A stretch of DNA of 10,674 bases from positions 1 to 10,674 of the forward strand of contig DROK01000268.1 in NCBI GenBank assembly GCA_011321895.1, given 5' to 3'. The notes below the pieces were generated by a model. It searched no databases. It was not told the DNA's origin and saw only the letters and a list, made by a program, of their open reading frames with translations. This document shows positions 1-6,338 of this stretch, piece by piece (position 1 is the first letter of the stretch; every line of letters begins with the position of its first letter). Origin of the DNA: Thermodesulfatator atlanticus. Lineage in GTDB: Bacteria > Desulfobacterota > Thermodesulfobacteria > Thermodesulfobacteriales > Thermodesulfatatoraceae. Both the position numbers and the translations under genes were made by a program.

Positions 1-2
1 AC

Positions 3-656
3 AACCTTTTGCGTCCCTATCTCCCCCTCTTGTTGGCCCTGAGCACCTCCTCTCCCTTTTACGAGGGGGAAAGGACGGGTTTTCACTCCTACCGCACCAA
101 ACTCTTTGAAGCGCTTCCCTTGGCGGGGCTTCCCCGCAGTTTTGGTTCCTGGGAGGAATACGAGACCCTGCTCAACTTTTTAAAAAGCCGCGGTATTATC
201 TCATCTTTTCGTGATCTCTGGTGGGACATCAGGCTTAAGCCCGAATTCGGCACCGTGGAAGTGCGAATATGTGACGTCCCCGGCCGTTTCGAAGACCTCC
301 TGGTAATCGTGGCCCTCATTCAGACCCTGGCCTTCTGGCTTTCGGAAAGCAAACCGCCACCGGGTATACCATACGAAGCCATTGCTTACGGTAAATGGCA
401 GGCCGCCAGACACGGCCTTGAAGGTTCCCTGATAGACCCGAAGACCCTGCGCAAGCTGGGTTTTGTCTCTCTGGCCCATGAGTTTTGGCAAATCCTTGCG
501 GCCCCGGCGCAAAAATTGGGCACCTGGCCATATCTTAAAAGGCTTGTCGTCCTTGCCGAACGCAGGCCGGTTTCGTTTTTAATGCTTGCACATTTCCAAA
601 AGGGCGCTACCTTTCCCGCCATCATAAAAGAGGTGCTTGAGGGGTTTTGGCGGTGA
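3..656 (+). CDS. GCS2-family carboxylate-amine ligase (YbdK-like), C-terminal part
   Basis: This is the 3' end of a gene that enters from the left; 217 codons are visible. The frame is open through position 3, and the TTG at position 9 is an internal Leu, not a start. The visible part matches the C-terminal half of the GCS2/YbdK family (usually about 370 residues), ATP-dependent ligases that join the gamma-carboxylate of glutamate to an amine such as cysteine. Supporting motifs are LPLLLALSTSSPF near the left edge, then SYRTKLFEALPLAGLP, then DLWWDIRLKPEFGTVEVRI with CDVP after it, which is the family's conserved C-terminal core. The last 50 residues are less typical. No membrane segment is visible. 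The stop codon overlaps the GTG start of the gamma-glutamyltransferase gene, so the two are probably co-translated and act on related gamma-glutamyl compounds. The family call is firm; the true substrate is not known. Confidence 0.85.
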   Translation, partial: NLLRPYLPLLLALSTSSPFYEGERTGFHSYRTKLFEALPLAGLPRSFGSWEEYETLLNFLKSRGIISSFRDLWWDIRLKPEFGTVEVRICDVPGRFEDLLVIVALIQTLAFWLSESKPPPGIPYEAIAYGKWQAARHGLEGSLIDPKTLRKLGFVSLAHEFWQILAAPAQKLGTWPYLKRLVVLAERRPVSFLMLAHFQKGATFPAIIKEVLEGFWR

Positions 657-2122
657 AGGGAGCCGTGGCCTGTGGCAACACCTATACGGCCCAAGCGGCG
701 CTTGAGATCTTTGAAGCCGGGGGCAACGCCTTTGACGCCCTCTGTGCCGCCGCCTTGGCCGCCGGCGTGTGTGAAGCGGCGCTTACCAGTCTTGGCGGTG
801 GGGGTTTTGCCACGCTATACCCCGCCCGAGGAAGGCCCCTGGTCTATGATTTCTTTGTAGATACTCCGGGTAAAGGGCTTTTGAGGCGCCCGGCCAAACT
901 TGATTTTCGCACGGTGACCGTTAAATTTCCGGGTTCCTCACAGGACTTTCACGTGGGCCTGGCCTCGGTAGCGGTACCCGGGACTTTAAAAGGGCTTATC
1001 GTCTTGCACCGGGAAAATGGCCGCCTTCCCCTTAGAGAAGTAGTGGCGCCGGCCATCAGGTTTGCCCGCCACGGCTTTTTGGTGGACGCCTTTCAGGCCT
1101 ACTGCTTCAAGCTGCTGGCCCCCATTTTTACGCTAAACGACGAAATCAAGGCCATCTTTTGTCCTGAAGGGGCTCCGCCCAAAGAAGGTACCCTGCTCAA
1201 AAACCCGGCCCTGGCGGATTTTTTGGAGGCCCTTCCCGAAAGCCTTAAAGATTTTTACGAGGGTTCCATAGCGGAAAGTTTGGCCCACCTTATGCGGGAA
1301 GGGGGAGGCCTCCTTACCAAGGAAGACCTCTCCTCGTATCAGGTCTACAAACGCGCTCCCCTCCATTTTGCCTTCAAAGGGGGACAGATCTTTACCAACC
1401 CACCCCCTTCCTTTGGGGGCCCCATGGTCTGTCTTTCCCTCAAACTCTTCGAAGACCTTTTTGAGGGAGGGCCCTTTCTTTCTCCTCCTCACCTCCTGGC
1501 CCTGGCGGAGACCCTGGTCCGGGTCCATGATCTAAGGGAAAGGATCGTGCGGGAGGACCCTTTTCGGGCCCTTGAGCTCCTTGACAGGCCCAGAGCCAGC
1601 CGGGGGACCACCCACATAAGCACCGTGGACAAAGAAGGCAACCTGGCTGCCCTTACCATGACCTTTGGGGAGGCCTCGGGCTTTTTGGCCCCGGGGACAG
1701 GTATCGTCTTAAACAACATTATGGGAGAGGATGATCTCCATCCCCGTGGTTTTTTTGCCGACCCTCCGGGTAAACGGGTCTCTTCCATGATGGCGCCCAG
1801 TATCGCCTTGCTAAACGGGCGCCGGGTGGCCCTGGGTAGCGGAGGCAGTAAGAGGATCAGGTCCGCCATTTTTCAGGTCGTGATAAACCAGGCTTACTTC
1901 TTTCTCCCGCCGCAGGAGGCGGTTTCCGCCCCAAGACTCCATTTTGACGGCCAGACCCTTCAGGTGGAACCGGGCCTTGACCAGGAGATTTTTAGCCAGT
2001 TTCCCTACCCCGTAAATTTCTGGCCGGTAAAAGACCTCTATTTTGGAGGGGTACACCTGGTAGATGATCATTTTGAAGGCGCCGGCGACGAGCGTCGGGC
2101 CGGCACCTTCAAAGTCGTCTAG
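653..2122 (+). CDS. ggt: Gamma-glutamyltransferase family protein, compact and without signal peptide
   Basis: An Ntn-hydrolase of the gamma-glutamyltranspeptidase family: a proenzyme that cuts itself into two subunits and transfers or hydrolyses gamma-glutamyl groups. I chose GTG at 653 (489 residues). It overlaps the upstream stop as GTGA and has a GAGGGG ribosome site about 8 bases before it; an in-frame TTG at 647 would leave almost no spacing. Family motifs are [18 protein letters not shown] near the N-terminus, GGGGF, the self-cleavage site with nucleophile Thr319 in [13 protein letters not shown] at 353-355, Ser377-Ser378, and the glycine-rich GSGGS ending at Ser399. Predicted subunits are about 318 and 171 residues. 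Two oddities: there is no signal peptide, although most bacterial GGTs are periplasmic, and the usual DFRExAP motif reads DFFVDTP, so Phe68 stands where the substrate-carboxylate arginine (Arg114 in E. coli) normally is. It may be a hydrolase of a different gamma-glutamyl or acyl-amide substrate. Confidence 0.9.
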   Translation: MKGAVACGNTYTAQAALEIFEAGGNAFDALCAAALAAGVCEAALTSLGGGGFATLYPARGRPLVYDFFVDTPGKGLLRRPAKLDFRTVTVKFPGSSQDFHVGLASVAVPGTLKGLIVLHRENGRLPLREVVAPAIRFARHGFLVDAFQAYCFKLLAPIFTLNDEIKAIFCPEGAPPKEGTLLKNPALADFLEALPESLKDFYEGSIAESLAHLMREGGGLLTKEDLSSYQVYKRAPLHFAFKGGQIFTNPPPSFGGPMVCLSLKLFEDLFEGGPFLSPPHLLALAETLVRVHDLRERIVREDPFRALELLDRPRASRGTTHISTVDKEGNLAALTMTFGEASGFLAPGTGIVLNNIMGEDDLHPRGFFADPPGKRVSSMMAPSIALLNGRRVALGSGGSKRIRSAIFQVVINQAYFFLPPQEAVSAPRLHFDGQTLQVEPGLDQEIFSQFPYPVNFWPVKDLYFGGVHLVDDHFEGAGDERRAGTFKVV

Positions 2123-3915
2123 GTACGGAAATGGCTCACCAATTCTTCGATCTTTTGTGAACAGGCCTTTAATTTGCGGCTGTCTTCCCGCAATTTCTCG
2201 ACGTTTCTGGAGACCTGTCTGATGGAAGCCTCAAGATCCGGTACCATCACGTCAAAATCCTGGGTTTTTTCGGCCACCTGCCCCATGCTCTGGTTGATAC
2301 CGCTGACCGTGATTGTCTGTTCCTCAACCGCCGCCGCAATGGTACTGGAAGCGTCGTTGATTTCGCCGATAATATTGGTGGTTTCTTCCATGGAGGAGAC
2401 CACCTTGTTTATGGCCTCCTGGATCCCGTGAACTTTTTTGGTGATATCCTCAGTGGCTTCCGCGGTCTGGCGGGCCAGTTCCTTCACCTCTTCGGCCACC
2501 ACGGCAAAACCCTTGCCCGCCTCGCCGGCCCGGGCCGCCTCAATGGTGGCGTTTAAGGCCAAAAGATTGGTCTGTTCCGCGATGTGGCTGATAAACTTGA
2601 GTACCTCCCCGATCTCCCGGGAAGCCGCCCCGAGCTCGTGGATGATGTCCTGCACGTGACTTACCTTTTCCTGGGCGTGGTGGGAAACCTCGGCGGCCTT
2701 GCTGGTATGGGCCGAAATTTCCGTGATGGCCTTCTCCATCTCCGCGATCATCCGGTAAACGTCCTGCACCTGGGTTGAAATGATTTTGCTGGTCTCGGCG
2801 ATGGTCTCGCTCTTTTCTTTCAAGGTCTTCGAGGTAGCATCAAGTTCGTGGCCTGCGCCCTCAAGCTCCGCCGCGGTAACCTTGATTAAACTGGTCTCCT
2901 CTTTGCTGTGGTTTATAAGTTCCTTGATCCGTTCCACAAACTGGTTAAAGGCCCCTATCAGTTTGCCTATCTCATCCTGGGTCTCTATCTTCAGGGAGCG
3001 CGTAAGATCAAGGGTTTGGCTAACTGCGGTGATGCCGTTTACCACCCCCAGGATGTGCTGGGAGATCTTCCAGGAAACCAGGACCAGGACGGCCACGGTG
3101 ACCAGCGAGGTCACGAGCAGGATGCTTACCAGTTTTAAGATGGTCCGGTTTAAGGCGGCCAGCTTGGGTTTCTGGTCGTAGGCCACGAGGAAGGCCGCCT
3201 TTTCGTCAAGAGGGCTTAAGGCCACGAGATAGGCGCCCCTTTCTATAATTCGGGCGGACCAATCCTTTAAGTCCTGGACCATGGTCTGGAAGGTTTCTGC
3301 CCCACGTGTGCCGCCTAAGAGAATACGCCCCCCGTCTTTCACTACCCAGGCCAGCTCAAGGTTTGGGGCTTCTTTTTTGATCTTGGCAAAAAGATCTTCT
3401 GGTTTGGACAGCAGGGCCACATAGCCGGCCTTCTCCCCGTTATATTCCACCGGTTTGGTCAGCAGGAAGACGAGCTTATTCCCGATGAGGATCGGGGTGA
3501 AATCTTTATCCCCGCTCTGCCATTTGAGGTGTTGGTATTCCTGGCTGGTGGTATAGAAGACGTCCCCTTTTTCGTCAAAAAAGACCAGTTCTCCCTTAAG
3601 AAGCCTTTGTTCTTTTAAAGTCTTGAGGAGGGGTGCCGCCAGGTTAGCCAGGATCCCCGGGTCTTTTAGCGCCACCCCGAACTGAAGGTCGGTGTTGCTG
3701 GCCAAATTCTCTAGGATGAATCGGCCAAAACCCTTGAAATTTTCCGTCTCTTCCTGCAAACGCCCTTTAAACATCTCAAGCTGGCCCAGGATCTCCTTTT
3801 CTCCTTCTCTTTTGATGTTCAGATAAAGCCAGCCTGAAGTAAGCACCGAAGAAAGTAAGAGCAGGCAAACCACCGGCAGGATCAATTTGTGACGTAGAGA
3901 AAGCCTTGCCCACAT
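2119..3915 (-). CDS. Methyl-accepting chemotaxis protein
   Basis: A 598-residue transmembrane chemoreceptor that should control CheA through CheW. Order of parts: a short cytoplasmic N-terminus, membrane helix 1 (about 10-32), a periplasmic ligand domain of about 225 residues (33-258), membrane helix 2 (about 259-283), a HAMP domain (about 280-335), then a long coiled-coil signalling domain. The hairpin tip is the hallmark: [17 protein letters not shown], then Glu465 to Phe470 (EAGKGF), then [14 protein letters not shown]. The periplasmic part resembles a Cache-like domain in its predicted helix/strand pattern, but I cannot name its family. No C-terminal CheR-docking pentapeptide is present; the protein ends SHFRT. 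The ATG is preceded by a strong GGGGGG site that begins inside the stop codon of the heme protein gene, 11 bases upstream. This arrangement suggests one operon and a shared sensory task. It converges on the ggt gene and their stop codons overlap. Confidence 0.95.
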   Translation of the reverse strand: MWARLSLRHKLILPVVCLLLLSSVLTSGWLYLNIKREGEKEILGQLEMFKGRLQEETENFKGFGRFILENLASNTDLQFGVALKDPGILANLAAPLLKTLKEQRLLKGELVFFDEKGDVFYTTSQEYQHLKWQSGDKDFTPILIGNKLVFLLTKPVEYNGEKAGYVALLSKPEDLFAKIKKEAPNLELAWVVKDGGRILLGGTRGAETFQTMVQDLKDWSARIIERGAYLVALSPLDEKAAFLVAYDQKPKLAALNRTILKLVSILLVTSLVTVAVLVLVSWKISQHILGVVNGITAVSQTLDLTRSLKIETQDEIGKLIGAFNQFVERIKELINHSKEETSLIKVTAAELEGAGHELDATSKTLKEKSETIAETSKIISTQVQDVYRMIAEMEKAITEISAHTSKAAEVSHHAQEKVSHVQDIIHELGAASREIGEVLKFISHIAEQTNLLALNATIEAARAGEAGKGFAVVAEEVKELARQTAEATEDITKKVHGIQEAINKVVSSMEETTNIIGEINDASSTIAAAVEEQTITVSGINQSMGQVAEKTQDFDVMVPDLEASIRQVSRNVEKLREDSRKLKACSQKIEELVSHFRT

Positions 3916-3926
3916 CGCTCACCCCC

Positions 3927-4664
3927 CTACTTGACTGGAAAACTCACGCTGATGGCCCCGCGCAGTTCACCTTCTTTGTAGCCTTCCTTGATCCGGCCCG
4001 CGATGTCCCGGGCCCCTTTGGGTTCCCCGTGACACTTCAGACAGGCCTTTTTGATGTAGATGGGGCGCATATAACGGTACTTGCCGTTGACAAAGGCCCC
4101 GTAACCTTTCCCTTTGGGCCAGTTGGGGTCTTCGAATTTCTTGAGCACCTGCCGTTCAAAAGGATCCGGCTGGTTATAAGCGTTACGGTATTTAAAGGTG
4201 GTCTGCTTGATCTGAATATTACAGCGGGCCTTGAGGATTTGGCCGGTTTCCCGGCCGAAGACCGCCGGGATATATCCTTTGAAACCTTTACCCGGTTGAT
4301 TGATACGCTTCTGGTTCATCTGCACGCTCATTTTGGCCGCGGCAATCACCTGTTCCACTACCGCCCGGGCCTCCGGGTCAAGTTCGGAGATGTCCTTGCC
4401 GGTCATCTGGCGGAAACGCTCCCGTATAAGTCTTTCCACGTATTCGGGAGTAAAGCCCTTTTCCCCCTTTTTAGGGTCATTGATGAGATCCTGGTGTTCC
4501 GCGACAATCCCTCTCCCGGCCACGATGACGTCGGCGATATAACGGGCGATTTCTTCGGCCTTTTCCTTGGAGATAGACTGACAGACCCCGGCGTAGACCA
4601 GACCAGCGGCCCAGAGGACCAAAACCAAAACGCCCGCAACCCTCCCGCTAAACCCTTTTTTCAT
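3927..4664 (-). CDS. Periplasmic Tll0287-like (DUF3365) heme c sensor protein
   Basis: A 245-residue exported protein with an N-terminal signal peptide: Lys2, Lys3 and Arg8, a hydrophobic stretch from 9 to 23, and probable cleavage after VYA at residue 25. The C-terminal half holds one c-type heme site, Cys208-Leu-Lys-Cys-His212, in the setting YIKKACLKCHGEPKG that is typical of the Tll0287-like/DUF3365 family. These domains have a PAS-like fold and often form the extracytoplasmic sensor of chemoreceptors and histidine kinases. Here it is a separate soluble protein encoded 11 bases before a chemoreceptor. As I recall, the characterised Tll0287 has an unusual His/Cys heme ligation; Cys28 and Cys148 are the only other cysteines and therefore candidates for the distal ligand. 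The likely role is sensing redox state or a small ligand and passing the signal to the adjacent receptor; that partnership is inferred from gene order. The ATG has a GGGGAGGG site about 6 bases upstream. Confidence 0.88.
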   Translation of the reverse strand: MKKGFSGRVAGVLVLVLWAAGLVYAGVCQSISKEKAEEIARYIADVIVAGRGIVAEHQDLINDPKKGEKGFTPEYVERLIRERFRQMTGKDISELDPEARAVVEQVIAAAKMSVQMNQKRINQPGKGFKGYIPAVFGRETGQILKARCNIQIKQTTFKYRNAYNQPDPFERQVLKKFEDPNWPKGKGYGAFVNGKYRYMRPIYIKKACLKCHGEPKGARDIAGRIKEGYKEGELRGAISVSFPVK

Positions 4665-4897
4665 CTCTACCCTCCCCTTTTTATTTTTCTTTCTTTATCG
4701 GCAAAAGGGAAAAAGGGTTAAGAACGCCTAGAAACGGTAAAAAGGCGAAGAGATCACCGGATATCTTTAAAAAATTTCTTGCCATAATTCTTCTATTCCT
4801 GTAGGTTTAATACAACTTTAGAAAGGTTTTAAATATTTTTGACTCCGAATCATAAAAAGGGGCGAAGCGGTTTATTGGTGAAAGGAGTAAAGGCTTT
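4665..4897. other. Divergent intergenic region between the chemosensory and KaiC-like modules
   Basis: This 233-bp region separates two divergent operons. It holds the sigma-28 promoter on the minus strand (4695-4721), an AT-rich core (about 4765-4860) that includes the palindrome AAATATTT at 4831-4838, and a purine-rich AAAGGAG at 4881-4887, which is the probable ribosome site for the KaiC-like gene (10 bases before its ATG). Two imperfect direct copies of TAAAAAGG(GG)CGAAG lie at 4738-4750 and 4853-4867. For the plus strand the best sigma-70-like pair I found is TTTAAT (4806-4811), 17 bases, TTAAAT (4829-4834), which is a poor match. I see no RNA gene or terminator in it. Confidence 0.5.
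4695..4721 (-). promoter_or_regulatory. Sigma-28 (FliA) type flagellar promoter for the heme-sensor/chemoreceptor operon
   Basis: Read on the minus strand, the sequence is TTAA (4721-4718), 15 bases, then GCCGATAA (4702-4695). The sigma-28 consensus is TAAA-N15-GCCGATAA, so the -10 element is a perfect 8/8 match, the spacer is exact and the -35 core matches 3 of 4. Transcription would start about 7 bases downstream, near 4688, giving a leader of about 25 bases that contains the ribosome site of the heme protein gene (ATG at 4664). Position and orientation fit a chemotaxis operon. Confidence 0.75.
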
Positions 4898-6337
4898 ATG
4901 GAAAGAGTTTCCACGGGAGTTGCCGGGCTAGATCTTATCTTAAAGGGAGGTTTTTTCCGCGGCTCTTCCTATCTCATTGTAGGAGACGTGGGCACGGGAA
5001 AGACCATTTTGGCCTTACAATGGTTACTTGACGGAATAAAGAAGGACGAGAAGGGACTTTATATTACTCTAGCCGAAAGCGCGGCTCAGCTACGTAAAAA
5101 TGTCTCCGGTTTTGGCTGGGACCTTAGTTCCCTCAAGATCCGGGATTTTTCACCGCAACCTTCAGAGCTAAATCACGTCGGTGATTATGAGGTCTTTTAT
5201 CCGGCCGAGGTGGAAGAAGAATCTTTTTGGCAAAAATTATACCAAGCGGTAGAGGAAGAAAGGCCGGACCGTTTAGTGTTGGATTCGGTCACCGTATTTC
5301 ATGACCTTTCCGCCAACGAATATGCTTTCCGGCGCCGTCTGATCGCCTTTATTAAGTTTTTGCTGGCAAACAATTGCACCACCCTCTTTCTGGCAGACGC
5401 TCAAGAAATCAAAAGTCTGGTTTCCATCTCAATGGCGGTGGATGGCATCGTACGCCTCCGTTTAAGGCCATCCAAGGCCCATTTCACAAGCTCTAGAAAC
5501 CTAGAGATATTAAAATTCAGAGGCTCTGACGTCCTTTTGGGAGAACACTCTTTCCGGATAACTTCTTCCGGGATCAAGGTCTTCCCTCACCTAATCGAAA
5601 AGCCGGTCCATACCCTTAAAGATCGGCGCGTCTTTAGCAGTGGCATAAAAGAGCTCGACGAGATGCTGGGAGGTGGTATAGAGGCCGGTACCGTAACCCT
5701 TATTACCGGTCCCTCCGGTTTGGGAAAATCCACCATAGCGGCCCAGCTTATTACCCAGCTGGTGAAGGAAGGAATCCCCAGCGTTTATTATGCCTTTGAA
5801 GAATATCTGGAAATGATGCTTGCCAGGTGTGAGAAGCTCAATATTCCCCTGGCTGAAGCCTTAGAAAATGGTTTGCTCTTTGAGAGGATAAACCCGCTTG
5901 AGCTTTATCCCGATGAATTTTTAGAAATGGTTCGTCACCACGTAGAAAAAGGGGTAAGGGCCGTCGTAATTGATAGTATGCGAGGCTACATGTTGGCCAT
6001 GGAGGAATTTAGCAACCTCAGATCCCACTTTTATAATCTGGTGGCTTATCTTACTTCCAAAGGAGTCACCACTTTCATTGTCAATGAAATCGAAAACCTC
6101 ATTGGCTCTCTGAAAATAAGCGAAATAGGTATCAGCAATCTGGCAGATAACGTCATTTTACTGCGTTATGCGGAATCTCGGGGCAAAATTATCAAAGTGA
6201 TCAATTGTCTTAAGAAAAGATTTGGTTTTTGCCAACCGGAACTGAGAGAGCTTGAGATTTCTTCCCGGGGCCTCAGAGTCGGCGCTCCGCTCACGCATCT
6301 TAAAGGGGTTTTATCAGGTATCCCTCAGGTGGAATAA
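4898..6337 (+). CDS. KaiC-like double-domain RecA-family ATPase
   Basis: A 479-residue protein with two tandem KaiC/RecA ATPase domains, the layout of the cyanobacterial clock protein KaiC (about 519 residues). CI: Walker A GDVGTGKT at 29-36, Walker B LVLDS with Asp129. CII: Walker A GPSGLGKST at 271-279, Walker B VVIDS with Asp359. The catalytic Glu pair of KaiC is kept in CII (Glu301-Glu302 in AFEEY) but reads Ala59-Glu60 in CI. At the KaiC phosphorylation site (Thr426, Ser431, Thr432) this protein has Ser408, Ser413 and Asn414, so one canonical phospho-residue is kept and one is lost. The chain ends at SGIPQVE, where KaiC has SGxPTR, so the KaiA-binding A-loop and tail are absent. The next gene, a hybrid histidine kinase, starts one base after the stop, which makes it the probable signalling partner. 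A true circadian role should not be assumed; many non-cyanobacterial KaiC-like proteins act in stress or redox signalling. Confidence 0.92.
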   Translation: MERVSTGVAGLDLILKGGFFRGSSYLIVGDVGTGKTILALQWLLDGIKKDEKGLYITLAESAAQLRKNVSGFGWDLSSLKIRDFSPQPSELNHVGDYEVFYPAEVEEESFWQKLYQAVEEERPDRLVLDSVTVFHDLSANEYAFRRRLIAFIKFLLANNCTTLFLADAQEIKSLVSISMAVDGIVRLRLRPSKAHFTSSRNLEILKFRGSDVLLGEHSFRITSSGIKVFPHLIEKPVHTLKDRRVFSSGIKELDEMLGGGIEAGTVTLITGPSGLGKSTIAAQLITQLVKEGIPSVYYAFEEYLEMMLARCEKLNIPLAEALENGLLFERINPLELYPDEFLEMVRHHVEKGVRAVVIDSMRGYMLAMEEFSNLRSHFYNLVAYLTSKGVTTFIVNEIENLIGSLKISEIGISNLADNVILLRYAESRGKIIKVINCLKKRFGFCQPELRELEISSRGLRVGAPLTHLKGVLSGIPQVE

Positions 6338-6338
6338 A

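Noticed and set aside
3906..4721. A 271-codon open frame on the plus strand opposite the heme protein gene
   Set aside because: It covers the whole DUF3365 gene in antisense, has no recognisable family or ribosome site, and the minus-strand gene has a signal peptide, CxxCH and an upstream promoter. It is a shadow frame.
4775..4795. TGGCA on the minus strand, considered as a sigma-54 -24 element
   Set aside because: No GC occurs at the matching -12 position; the sequence there is a run of T.
4839..4844. TTGACT, considered as a -35 element for the KaiC-like gene
   Set aside because: At 16-18 bases downstream the sequence is GC-rich (around GCGAAG) and does not resemble a -10 element.
6252..6338. 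The 29-codon N-terminal extension of the hybrid kinase inside the KaiC-like gene
   Set aside because: It is only the frame shadow of the upstream gene; ATG 6339 has a well-spaced AGGTGG site and follows the stop by one base.
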